From the NCBI GenBank assembly GCA_031423015.1, contig JANPER010000090.1, positions 95,794-159,793 of the forward strand: a DNA stretch of 64,000 nucleotides, read 5' to 3'. Shown piece by piece: positions 17,795 to 26,273 of this stretch; position 1 is the stretch's first letter; each line of letters begins with the position of its first letter. The stretch is from DATGPD01 sp031423015 (GTDB lineage: Bacteria; Planctomycetota; UBA1135; UBA2386). Below the pieces are notes generated by a model. The model was not told where the DNA came from and did no database searches. It saw only the letters and a program-made list of their open reading frames with translations. The translations under genes were made by a program, and so were the position numbers.

Positions 17795-18886
17795 ATGGTC
17801 CCGCACCGATTGCTCGTCGTCTTGTTGGTTGTCCTAGGGAGCACTGGCTGTGGTGGCGGCTCGCAGCACCGACCCCGACAGTCCCTGGGCACAACGATCC
17901 TGGATAGCGCCGGAGGCATCGTCGTGCTGACTGCCGGCCCGCTGAGCGGGCTGCGCATCGAGATTCCTCCTGGAGCGCTCACGCAACCGACCGTGATCAC
18001 TGTGTCCGACGAGTTCGCAAGTGCAACGCCGGGCTTTCGCGCCCTGCAGCGCGCGGCGGCAATCGAACCGGCGGACTTGCAGTTTGCGTTGCCGGTGCGG
18101 GTGACACTGCCGTTCGACGCCAGTGGCCAGTCGAGCAACGAGATTGTTCCGCTGGCGCGCTTTGCCAATGGCCGCATGCATGAGTGCGCGCCGGTCACCG
18201 TCGGCGACGGCGCGCTCACGTTCGAGGTGACGCAGTTTCCGAGGTTGTGGGCGGCCGAGCGGCTGTTCGGTGGCTTCACCACCCTGGCGCACCTGCCGAC
18301 TGAAGATGGCAACTTCTGGACACTGGACAACGGCACCACGGTGCACATGACCTTCTCGTCGACCGAACCCAACCTGGAGGGCCTCGACGTGTATCGCCTC
18401 GGGTTCGAGACATCGGTCGAGACGAACCAGCCGAGCTTTGGCCTCTATCTCATGGTGGCGGAGTCCGGCGCGTTGCTCTTGCGCGGGACCTTCGTCGCGA
18501 CTGCGAGCGAGAGCTACCAGATCCTGCACGAGGCGGTACCGTTCTTCCCGGCAGCGCTCACCATCGGCCTGCCTATGGTTGCTGTGCACACGTTCGACGA
18601 GGCGCGTCCGCTAGGAGGCGTTGGCACCATGTCTGCCGGGATTGCCCGTTCAGAACTGCTGGCGGATTTTCCCGAGAAGGTCGTGACTCCCATGGGTACG
18701 TTCACCGATGTGTTCCGCCTACATTGGCGCACCAATTTGGTGTGGGAGCGTGGCGGCGAAACCGAACGCAACATCGCCTTCACCTTTGCGCGCCGCATCG
18801 GCCCGGTCGCTGTGGACGACGGCATCAGCGCGGGACGCCTTTCGCGCGGAGCTGTCGGCGGCCGTCCCATCCGCCGACCGAGCTGA
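17795..18886 (+). CDS. Lipoprotein with ZU5-like N-terminal domain
   Basis: A 363-residue lipoprotein. The ATG at 17795 gives MVPHRLLVVLLVVLGSTGC, with a lipobox ending in Cys-19; a longer in-frame start upstream has no signal peptide. Residues ~30-140 (GGIVVLTAGPLSGLRIEIPPGALTQPTVITVSDE, then LPVRVTLPFD and EVTQFPRLWA) resemble the beta-sandwich ZU5 pattern, typical of surface proteins. The C-terminal half is beta-rich with no recognised motif. It sits between the receptor and the energy-transducing genes on the same strand, but about 250 bases from the receptor and behind the hairpin element, so it may have its own promoter. Its role in uptake is unproven. Confidence 0.6.
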   Translation: MVPHRLLVVLLVVLGSTGCGGGSQHRPRQSLGTTILDSAGGIVVLTAGPLSGLRIEIPPGALTQPTVITVSDEFASATPGFRALQRAAAIEPADLQFALPVRVTLPFDASGQSSNEIVPLARFANGRMHECAPVTVGDGALTFEVTQFPRLWAAERLFGGFTTLAHLPTEDGNFWTLDNGTTVHMTFSSTEPNLEGLDVYRLGFETSVETNQPSFGLYLMVAESGALLLRGTFVATASESYQILHEAVPFFPAALTIGLPMVAVHTFDEARPLGGVGTMSAGIARSELLADFPEKVVTPMGTFTDVFRLHWRTNLVWERGGETERNIAFTFARRIGPVAVDDGISAGRLSRGAVGGRPIRRPS

Positions 18887-18980
18887 CCTGCGATATTCGT
18901 CTTGCGTGTGTGAACACTCGCCCGCAAAGCTCTCTCGATCTTGGCGCAGTCTTCATCGATCGAGCTAGATTCTCGTCGTC

Positions 18981-19871
18981 GTGAAGGCGGGCGCCGCCCT
19001 GCCTCGCGCGCCTGGCAATAACTCGATACCCGCTGTGGCCCGCCCAACTCTCAAATCAGCAGCTCTCTGCCTCGCTGTTTCGCTCGCGCCTTGCACAGCG
19101 CAGACCGCCATGGGCGCGACGAGCGGCGCAGGCGGAAGCGCACCGGTGGAGGCCAATTCCGCGAGTCGCGCCAGCGAGAGGCCTAGCCTCGAAGGCACCA
19201 GGCTGACGCTGGAGAAGTGGATCCAGACGCAGAGCTTGATCGGCAAGGAGCGCAGCGACTGGAATCAGGGCAAGGACATCCTGAGCGGACGGGTCGAGCT
19301 GGGGAAGAAGGAGGTCACGACGCTGACCGAGAAGATCAAGTCCGCCGAGGCGGCTGCCGCCAAGGGCGCCGACAAGCGTACGGCCTTGCTTGCCGAGAAC
19401 GAGCAGCTCAAGGCGACCATCCTGCAAGTGACCACGAGTGTGGCGCGGCTCGAAGGTGAAGTTCTCCGTCTGTTCAAGCTGCTCCCAGACCCGGTGCGGG
19501 CCAGGGTTCAGCCTTTGCTTCAACGCATTCCGGACGATTCCGCGAACACCAAGGTTTCCACGTCGGAGAGGTTTCAGAACGTGGTCGGCATCCTCAGCGC
19601 CGTCGGCAAGGCCAACCAGGAGATCAATGTGGTGTATGAGGTGCGCAAGCTGGCCGATGGCAAACCGGCCGAGGTCAAGACGATGTATGTGGGTTTGGCG
19701 CAGGCCTACTATGTCAGCGGCAACGGGGAGGCAGGGATCGGCCGCCCGAGCGAAGACGGGTGGAGATGGGAGCCGGCCAAGCAAGTCGCCCCCGACATCC
19801 TGCGCGCCTTGGAAGTGATCCAACTCAAACACAGTCCGGTCTTCGTGCCCCTCCCAGTCAAGCTGCAATGA
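18981..19871 (+). CDS. DUF3450-like periplasmic coiled-coil protein
   Basis: A 296-residue protein with a GTG start and a signal-like stretch ending near APCTAQT (about residue 40). A long coiled coil follows (LTEKIKSAEAAAAKGADKRTALLAENEQLKATILQ), then a globular part with RFQNVVGILSAVGKANQEINVVYEVRKL, VGLAQAYYVSGNGEAGIGRP and W-x-W-E-P-A-K-Q. This arrangement matches the DUF3450 proteins encoded just upstream of exbB in TonB2-type operons. Its stop overlaps the exbB start (ATGA), so it is the first gene of that coupled block. A role in linking the energised complex to the envelope is inferred from the family context; the molecular function is not established. Confidence 0.75.
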   Translation: MKAGAALPRAPGNNSIPAVARPTLKSAALCLAVSLAPCTAQTAMGATSGAGGSAPVEANSASRASERPSLEGTRLTLEKWIQTQSLIGKERSDWNQGKDILSGRVELGKKEVTTLTEKIKSAEAAAAKGADKRTALLAENEQLKATILQVTTSVARLEGEVLRLFKLLPDPVRARVQPLLQRIPDDSANTKVSTSERFQNVVGILSAVGKANQEINVVYEVRKLADGKPAEVKTMYVGLAQAYYVSGNGEAGIGRPSEDGWRWEPAKQVAPDILRALEVIQLKHSPVFVPLPVKLQ

Positions 19872-21466
19872 CGACTTCTCGCGCATTCCTCAGCATTCTC
19901 GCACTGGCGGTGCCACCCGCATCACAAGCGCCCGCGGCCAGCGAATCCTTGACACGCGTTGCGCGGTTCGCCGAGCAGCAACTTGCCAAGGGCGTGCAGG
20001 ATCTCGGCAAGCTGCGCGATCTGATCGCAGCGGAACGTATCCCTCTCGCCAGCGAGCTCTCGGCTTTGGAGGAAGCGTTACCGCAGTTGCGCCGTGACCA
20101 CGACAGGGTGACGCGGACGGTCGACAGCGGCGACTTAGAGGTGAGCAATATCAAGTTGGAGATGAAAGCTCGACAGGACGAGATCACTTACATCGGCAGT
20201 CTGCTGGACGACTACGTACGCGCGTTCGAGTCGAGGGTGAACGTGTGCGAACTGCAATCCTGCGGCGCGGTGATCGAGCGGGCCAAGCAAGCCAGCGAGA
20301 ATGCGACGCTGCCGGCGGTGGATCGGTTGGCATGCCAAGTCGAAGTCGCCGAGGTGTCGACGAAGCGCCTGTTCGACGTGGTCGGCGGCGCGCGCTTCCC
20401 GGGCGTGGGGGTCGACATGCAGGGGCAAGTGACCGATGGCCACTTCACTGTGGTGGGACCGGTCGCGATCTTCGCCGCCGATGGCAACGGCGCGGCTGGA
20501 CTGGTGGTGCCACAGGCTGGGTCACCCAATCCCTTGATCCGTCCGCTGGAGGGAGATGCGCAAGCCGGGCTCACAGCATTGGCGCAGACCGGGGAGGGCC
20601 ACCTGCCGCTCGATCCCTCGCTGGGCGGCGCGCTCAAGGCGCTGGTGCAGAAGTTCAACATCGTGCACGTCTTCGAAAAGGGCGGGCCGATCATGTGGCC
20701 GCTTCTGGTCTCCTCCGTGCTGGCGTTGATCGTGGTCATCGAGCGCCTCTTGTTCCTGATGCTCGAGAAGTGGCGGCGCGACCCAGCTGCCATGCAGGCC
20801 TTCTTCGCCGCGGTTACGAAGAAAGACATCGCCGGCGCCATCCAGATTGGCCGGATGTCGAAGTACTACGTCGTCCGCGCCCTTGGCTATGCGCTCGGCC
20901 ATCGCGAAGGCTCCCTGGCCAATGCTCTGGTGTACTCGCAAGCACAGGAGCTGAAGCGCTTCCAACGCGGCATTCCGGTCCTGGACACCGTCATCACACT
21001 GGCGCCGCTGCTCGGCCTCCTGGGCACGGTCACGGGCATGATGGGGTCCTTCTCCATCATCGGCGGCGATCTCGGTTCGCCCGGCGCGATCACCGGCGGC
21101 ATCGCTGAAGCACTGATCGCCACCGCGTTTGGCCTCGGCATCGCCATCACCGCGCTGCTGCCGTTCAACTTCCTCAACGCGCGCGTCGAGCAGGCGCGCC
21201 ACGAGATCGAGTCCGCGGCGACGCAGCTCGAGCTCCTGGTTCAGACACAGGACAGAGTGCACTCCGGAGCGCCGTTGGCCAGCGTGCTGCCGCGGACCGG
21301 GGATGAGCCACAGAAGGAGCGTCAACTGCAGCGGCGCCGCGCGAGTCTGCTGCAACAACTCGAGGAGCTACGGCAAGAAGAGGCTGACCATGATCGCCTG
21401 CGGCACGGGCTGGTCGACGGCCGGAGCAGCGTGCGCGCTGCCGTCGAAGCTCACGGGGAGGTGTGA
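19868..21466 (+). CDS. exbB: ExbB/TolQ/MotA-type proton channel with periplasmic N-terminal domain
   Basis: A 532-residue protein; the ATG at 19868 overlaps the previous stop. It has a signal-like N-terminus (TTSRAFLSILALAVPP), a coiled-coil periplasmic region to about residue 120, a beta-rich part (FTVVGPVAIFAADGNGAAGLVVP), and from residue ~275 the MotA/TolQ/ExbB domain: GGPIMWPLLVSSVLALIVVIERLLFL, then VLDTVITLAPLLGLLGTVTGMMGSF and GGIAEALIATAFGLGIAITALLPF. This large form is the one found in TonB2-like systems, where it harnesses proton flow with ExbD to drive TonB. The C-terminal ~60 residues form another charged helix. Only one ExbB-type gene is seen, whereas many TonB2 operons have two. 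Confidence 0.9.
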   Translation: MTTSRAFLSILALAVPPASQAPAASESLTRVARFAEQQLAKGVQDLGKLRDLIAAERIPLASELSALEEALPQLRRDHDRVTRTVDSGDLEVSNIKLEMKARQDEITYIGSLLDDYVRAFESRVNVCELQSCGAVIERAKQASENATLPAVDRLACQVEVAEVSTKRLFDVVGGARFPGVGVDMQGQVTDGHFTVVGPVAIFAADGNGAAGLVVPQAGSPNPLIRPLEGDAQAGLTALAQTGEGHLPLDPSLGGALKALVQKFNIVHVFEKGGPIMWPLLVSSVLALIVVIERLLFLMLEKWRRDPAAMQAFFAAVTKKDIAGAIQIGRMSKYYVVRALGYALGHREGSLANALVYSQAQELKRFQRGIPVLDTVITLAPLLGLLGTVTGMMGSFSIIGGDLGSPGAITGGIAEALIATAFGLGIAITALLPFNFLNARVEQARHEIESAATQLELLVQTQDRVHSGAPLASVLPRTGDEPQKERQLQRRRASLLQQLEELRQEEADHDRLRHGLVDGRSSVRAAVEAHGEV

Positions 21467-21469
21467 GCC

Positions 21470-21889
21470 ATGCATACCGCCCCAGCAGGCACCGGCAAGC
21501 GCGCACGGATCGAGATCATTCCGCTCATCGACATCATCTTCTTCTTGCTGGCGACCTTCATCATGGTGTCGTTGTCGATGACCAAGAACCAAGGCGTGCA
21601 GGTTGCCTTGCCCAGCGCGGGCACCGCGGCCTCGCTCGGCGACCAGCAGGAGATGGAGAAAGCGCTCACCCTGAGTGTCACGGACAAGGGCGAGGTCTTC
21701 TTCAACAAGGAGAAGATCGCGATGGCGCAGTTGCCGATGCGACTCCAGTCCTTCAAGTCCACCGCCAAGGACGCCAGGGTCATCATCAACAGTGACTCAG
21801 CGGCCAACTTCAAACACGTCGTCGCGGTGCTCGACGAGGTGCGGCGGATCGGTATCGCCAAGGTCGGGATCAACACGGACAAGAAATGA
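21470..21889 (+). CDS. exbD: Biopolymer transport protein ExbD
   Basis: A 139-residue inner-membrane protein with a short cytoplasmic tail, one membrane span carrying the proton-channel aspartate (IEIIPLIDIIFFLLATFIMVS, Asp at residue ~21), and a periplasmic domain with ALPSAGTAA, LSVTDKGEVFFNKEKI, VIINSDSAANFKHVVAVLDEVRRIGIAKVGI. It forms the stator with ExbB. It starts three bases after the exbB stop region and overlaps tonB by four bases (ATGA), so exbB-exbD-tonB is a tight operon. Length and motifs are typical. Confidence 0.95.
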   Translation: MHTAPAGTGKRARIEIIPLIDIIFFLLATFIMVSLSMTKNQGVQVALPSAGTAASLGDQQEMEKALTLSVTDKGEVFFNKEKIAMAQLPMRLQSFKSTAKDARVIINSDSAANFKHVVAVLDEVRRIGIAKVGINTDKK

Positions 21890-22581
21890 GGCTCGGCTAC
21901 CTGTTGGGTGTCGTCGGCGCGGTGGGTCTGCACGTCTTCATGCTGCTGTTCGGCGGTGCGTTCTTCAGCGGCGGCGCCGCCGAGGGATCGTTCACCGAGG
22001 TCGACCTGCTGAGCGCTGAGGATCCGGGCAGGAAGGAAGAGAAGAAGGATCCGGAGCCCAGCGAGCCGATCGAGGAACAGGAGCCGCCGCCAGACGCGAC
22101 CGAGATCCTGAAAAGCCTCGAGTCACCCACCAATGAGGAACCTCCGGCACTCGATGCCCTCAGCCTCCGATCGATCGAAGCAGCACTCGATGGTGAGGTG
22201 GGGAGCGGCGCCTTCGCGCAAGCGATGAGCCTCGCGAGCGGCGGTCAGCTTGGTGGCACCGGCAAGGGCGGCGTTGACGACCAGTTCGCCGGCGCCTTTA
22301 GCATGGCCGAGACCGACCAGAAACCGCGGGCGCTGTTCCAAACGCAGCCAATGTATCCCGCGGAGCTTCGCGGCAAGAAGCTCGAAGGCGTGGTCAGCGT
22401 GCTGTTCGTCGTCGATACCAGCGGCAAGGTGACGAACGCTCGGGCTGACAAATCCAGCCACACCGCCTTCGAGAGCCCCGCCCTTGCCGCGGTGAAGAAA
22501 TGGCGCTTCGAGCCCGCTATGCGCGGTGGCCAACGGGTCCCCTGCAAGATGCGAGTGTCGCTGCGTTTTCCCCCTAGTTGA
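21886..22581 (+). CDS. tonB: TonB energy transducer
   Basis: A 231-residue TonB. It has an N-terminal membrane anchor (MRLGYLLGVVGAVGLHVFMLLFGGAFF; the His inside the span is typical of TonB), an acidic and proline-rich periplasmic linker (KEEKKDPEPSEPIEEQEPPP), and a C-terminal TonB domain at about residues 150-231: QPMYPAELRGKKLEGVVSV, FVVDTSGKVTNARADKS, FESPALAAVKKWRFEPAMR. The C-terminal domain should contact the TonB box of the receptor at 14588-17545. The linker is shorter and more acidic than the Lys-Pro spacer of E. coli TonB. Confidence 0.94.
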   Translation: MRLGYLLGVVGAVGLHVFMLLFGGAFFSGGAAEGSFTEVDLLSAEDPGRKEEKKDPEPSEPIEEQEPPPDATEILKSLESPTNEEPPALDALSLRSIEAALDGEVGSGAFAQAMSLASGGQLGGTGKGGVDDQFAGAFSMAETDQKPRALFQTQPMYPAELRGKKLEGVVSVLFVVDTSGKVTNARADKSSHTAFESPALAAVKKWRFEPAMRGGQRVPCKMRVSLRFPPS

Positions 22582-22589
22582 TCCCCGCC

Positions 22590-24002
22590 ATGCATCATCA
22601 CCGACTTCGCTTGCCCGGCGCGCCGTGGTTGCGCCACGTCAGCCTGTACGCTGCCGCTCTGCTGGCGCCGCTGTGCGCACAGCGCCCAGATGCCGACGCC
22701 GGATCCCCCGACCTGCACGCGCTCTGGAATGACCCCACATTCCAGAAGCAGTTCATCGGCACTTACGGCATCAATGCCGAGATCGAGCCGCGCGTCAGCG
22801 CCGACGAAGTGAAGATCCTGGAGAAGGTGCGTCCGCTCCTCGCCGAAGACAACCTGGCGGGAGCGCAAGCCATGCTCGAGCGCCACATTCGCCCAGAGAG
22901 CTCAGCGATCCTCGACTTCAACCTGGGCAACATCAAGTATCAGCAAGAGCGCATGGCGGAAGCGCTGGCCAGCTATCAGAACGCCGTTGCCAAGTTCCCC
23001 AGCTTCCGTCGCGCCTATCGCAATGTCGGCCTGATCCAAGCGCGCAACGGCGAGTATGACGCGGCAATCAAGGCGTTCACGCGCATGATCGAGCTGGGCG
23101 GTGGCGATGCGTTCTCGTATGGACTGCTTGGCGTCGCCTACGCGTTCAAGCAGGATTATCAGGCGGCTGAGGCGGCGTATCGCAATGCGCTCTTGCTGCA
23201 ACCGGACAGCACGGAATGGCGGCTCGGACTGACGCGTTGTGTCTACAAGCAGCAGAAGTTCGCCGACGCCGCGTCACTCCTCGACACGCTGATTGAGCAG
23301 TATCCAGACAAGACCGACTTCTGGTTGCTCCAGGCGCACACCTATCTGGGTATGAAGCTGCCGCTGAAGGCGGCCGAGAACTTGGAGGCGCTGCACTTGC
23401 TTGGCAAGTCAACAGCCGACAGTCTGAACCTGCTGGGTGAGATCTACGTCAGCGAGAGCCTGATGGATCTCGCTGCGAGTGCGTATGTGCGCGCCATCGA
23501 AGTCGACGCCAACCAGCCGCCGGCACGCGCGCTGCGTGCGGTCGAGGCCATGGCAGCGCGGGGAGCAGTGGCGCCGGCCAAGGATCTGGCACAGAACACG
23601 CGCCGGTTGCTTGCGGCCCGGATGCAGGACGCGGACCGCCGCAAGCTGCTGAGGTTGGAGGCACGGCTCAGCCTGAACGACAGCGGCAGCAACGTGGAGA
23701 CCGCACGCGTGCTGGAAGAGTTGGTGCAAGCCGATCCGCTGGATGGCGAAGCGCTCATGCTGCTGGGCCAGCACTATGCCGTGCACGGTGAGCCGGATCG
23801 GGCGATCCTGTGCTACGAGCGCGCTGCCGGAATCGATGCCCACGAGGTCAACGCCCGGGTGCGCCACGGCCAGATCCTGGTCGGCATGAACCGCTTTGGT
23901 GAGGCGGTGCCGTTGCTGCGGCGCGCGCAAGAGGTGAAGCCGCGCGACGACATCGCGCGCTACCTCGAGCAGGTCGAGCGCCTGGCCAAGAGCCGGCGCT
24001 GA
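22590..24002 (+). CDS. Tetratricopeptide-repeat protein closing the TonB cluster
   Basis: The ATG at 22590 is preferred over a TTG at 22578, giving 470 residues. The N-terminus is signal-like (HVSLYAAALLAPLCAQ). From about residue 70 there are 8-10 TPR units: AILDFNLGNIKYQQERMAEALASYQNAVAKFP, RAYRNVGLIQARNGEYDAAIKAFTRMIEL, SYGLLGVAYAFKQDYQAAEAAYRNALLLQP, and the final ALMLLGQHYAVHGEPDRAILCYERAAGID. It begins nine bases after the tonB stop. A TPR protein at the end is characteristic of DUF3450-exbB-exbD-tonB operons; it probably scaffolds the periplasmic side. Confidence 0.87.
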   Translation: MHHHRLRLPGAPWLRHVSLYAAALLAPLCAQRPDADAGSPDLHALWNDPTFQKQFIGTYGINAEIEPRVSADEVKILEKVRPLLAEDNLAGAQAMLERHIRPESSAILDFNLGNIKYQQERMAEALASYQNAVAKFPSFRRAYRNVGLIQARNGEYDAAIKAFTRMIELGGGDAFSYGLLGVAYAFKQDYQAAEAAYRNALLLQPDSTEWRLGLTRCVYKQQKFADAASLLDTLIEQYPDKTDFWLLQAHTYLGMKLPLKAAENLEALHLLGKSTADSLNLLGEIYVSESLMDLAASAYVRAIEVDANQPPARALRAVEAMAARGAVAPAKDLAQNTRRLLAARMQDADRRKLLRLEARLSLNDSGSNVETARVLEELVQADPLDGEALMLLGQHYAVHGEPDRAILCYERAAGIDAHEVNARVRHGQILVGMNRFGEAVPLLRRAQEVKPRDDIARYLEQVERLAKSRR

Positions 24003-24251
24003 TCCTCCTCGGCTAGGAGTCCGCGTCGACCCTCCGCTCCTCCGAGGCTCACGTCTCCGACGATCCTGCGCAGCGTCGCAAGACCAGCGCCCCGTGTTCA
24101 CCATGGACGTGACCGGCCCATCGCGGCAACCCCACGTTGCGGTTGCGCGACGTGATGCTCGCCGTCGCCCGGCGCCGCTATCCTGGTCGCGCCATGCGCG
24201 CCGTCCGTTCGTTGTCGCTCTCGTATTCGCTGTGCCTCGCCGTCGCAGCGC

Positions 24252-25517
24252 ATGGAGGGCACGCCGTGCTCGGTGGTCACGCGCCTCGTCCAGAAGGCCG
24301 AGCGGAACGCGAAGGACGCGATCACGGTCGACACCCAACGCCCCGTCAACGTGACGTTGAACACGGCTGAGCCGGCCCCGGAAGTGGAGTCAACCGGCGT
24401 GCGCCGGTTCACCGGCACGCTCGCCTCGCAGGGGCGGCACATCGAAGTGTCGGTCGAGTGGAACGGAACGTCGACGCACGCGACCTTCGGGCTCGACGCG
24501 GACGCTGACGGCAAGCTCGCACCTGCCGAGCTGCGAGAAGCCGCAGTCCGCAAGGGCCAGGCGAGCCCCGATGCGGCGCCGCCGAACCAGCCACGACTGC
24601 AACTCGACCTGCCGCTGGTCGGCGACCTCGCCGGTCGCAGCTACGGCATGCAGGTGCGTCGCTACGAGGATGGCGTGTGGCGCGCCGAGTTCACTTCCGA
24701 CGTCGACTATCGGCTTGGCGCCGTCGACCTCGATGGCGCGGCGCACACGCTGCTCGTCATCGACCAGGACGACGATGCCCACTTCGGCACGCCGGGCGAC
24801 GTGTTCGCGTTCCTGCCGAGCGAGCAGTTCAAGGCCGTGCCCGGCTTTGGCGTCGGACGCGGCTTCACGTTCATGGCAGGCGACGCCGCCATCCTCGGCG
24901 AGCAGCGCGCGCGCCTGGTCGAAGTCGACACGCAGGGGGTCGCCAAGCTGGTCGTGGAACCTGCGCACGAGCCGCTGGCCGACGAGCTGCGCCGCCGCCG
25001 GGCACGCGCGGTGGCGGCGCACGAGCTGGCGCTGGCCAGCCGTGCGGCCGAGTTCGAGCAGCAGCACGGCGTGCAGCCGACACCTACCGGCGAGGCCAAG
25101 ATCGACTGGCTGTGGACGCTCGACGCGACCGAACCACTGGCGCGCGCCAAGACTCAGGACCAGCCGCTGTTCCTGCTGTTCGAACACGAGTCCGACGAGC
25201 GCTGCGCGCAGATGGACCTCTACACCTTGGACCATCCGCTGGTCGTCGAGGCGGCGCGCGGCTTTCTGTGCGCCCGCGTGGCCATCGACCTCGACCTGGC
25301 GCAGACCTTCCGGCGCTTCGACGTTCGGCTCGGTCCGGCCTACGTGTTCTGCGCGCCTGATGGCCGACCGCTCTTGTTCCCCGATCGGCGCACCGGCAAG
25401 CCGGTGCAGATGACCAAAGGCTTCAAGTCGCCAACCGAGATGGCGGCCCTGCTCACCGACTGTGCCGACCGACTGACGCACAGTCGATTCGACCCGTCAC
25501 CGAACGATCGTCGGTGA
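24252..25517 (+). CDS. EF-hand protein with C-terminal thioredoxin-fold domain
   Basis: A 421-residue protein of no named family. An EF-hand loop is clear at about residues 81-93 (DADADGKLAPAEL). A beta-rich middle follows (LPLVGDLAGRSYGMQVRRYE, YRLGAVDLDGAAHTLLVIDQDDDAHFGTPGD). From about residue 285 there is a thioredoxin-like fold without CxxC: WLWTLDATEPLARAKTQDQPLFLLFEHESDERCAQMDLY, then RLGPAYVFCAPDGRPLLFPDRRTG. The start is doubtful. An ATG at 24194 opens a signal-peptide-like stretch (RAVRSLSLSYSLCLAVAAHG) in another frame that runs into this gene, so one indel near 24250 may separate the signal from the body. An internally deleted copy lies at 32397-32942. Confidence 0.65.
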   Translation: MEGTPCSVVTRLVQKAERNAKDAITVDTQRPVNVTLNTAEPAPEVESTGVRRFTGTLASQGRHIEVSVEWNGTSTHATFGLDADADGKLAPAELREAAVRKGQASPDAAPPNQPRLQLDLPLVGDLAGRSYGMQVRRYEDGVWRAEFTSDVDYRLGAVDLDGAAHTLLVIDQDDDAHFGTPGDVFAFLPSEQFKAVPGFGVGRGFTFMAGDAAILGEQRARLVEVDTQGVAKLVVEPAHEPLADELRRRRARAVAAHELALASRAAEFEQQHGVQPTPTGEAKIDWLWTLDATEPLARAKTQDQPLFLLFEHESDERCAQMDLYTLDHPLVVEAARGFLCARVAIDLDLAQTFRRFDVRLGPAYVFCAPDGRPLLFPDRRTGKPVQMTKGFKSPTEMAALLTDCADRLTHSRFDPSPNDRR

Positions 25518-25791
25518 CGGGCGAACGTCCGTCTTGGATCACTGATCGAGCGGCAGGCCGGCGCTGAGGGATTCGGTGGGGTCGGTTCACTGCCGGCCCA
25601 TTATGGCGGCCGCGAGTCCACTGGCTGCGTAGGCTCTTGCACCAAGGTCCTCCGCATGCCGGTCCAACACGTTGCCGCGCCGGCAGACTGAAGTGCGCGT
25701 GAGTTCGAGCGGCGAGAAACCAGGCGGCAGGAGACGGCGAGGGTGGGGATCCTGCGGTCGCGTGGGTTGGAGGAGTGTCGATCGTCCCAGC

Positions 25792-26095
25792 TCAGTCACC
25801 TACGACGAGTCGGCACGCGTTGGTCAACGCGAGTCCGAACACGGGACCCTGCGGGTCCGCAACGAAGGCTTGCGAGTAAAGCAACGCTCCGCGCAATGAC
25901 GGCAGCAGGGGAATCGGGACCCTCACGCTCGCCGATCCCATCACGTTGCTGAGCTGGAGCAGTGACACGATGGGGCTCTGCAGATACAGCGTGCAGCCCC
26001 CGCCCAGGGGGAGCGACTCGACTACGAGCCCTGGCAACGGGGACATCCAGCCGCCGGCGTGGAAGAAGGTGGGTGGCCAAATCCTTCGCGGTCAG
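25792..26095 (-). pseudogene. Orphan fragment of the shared C-terminal domain
   Basis: The minus strand encodes about 100 residues that match only the end of the C-terminal domain carried by the Kelch protein at 29159-31363: LPLGGGCTLYLQSPIVSLL, VRVPIPLLPSLRGALLYSQ, AFVADPQGPVFGLALTN, ending RLVVGD. There is no signal peptide or N-terminal module, and the open frame is closed by a TGA just upstream, so this is a 5'-truncated remnant. The rest of 25518-26273 shows no gene, apart from about 30 bases after 25517 that are repeated after the copy at 32942. Confidence 0.6.
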
Positions 26096-26273
26096 CTTGA
26101 CCTGAAATGAGCTTCCGCACGCCAGCAGGGCACAGGAAGCACGAGACTGCCAAGCGCGTTGGCAACCTGCCGCGTTTGCCGTCCCTGACCGACGGTCGGT
26201 CGCGCCACAACGACCGAGTTCGCGCGGCGAGATTGCGAACTGGGGATGCGTGCGGCATGCGAGGATGCACCGC

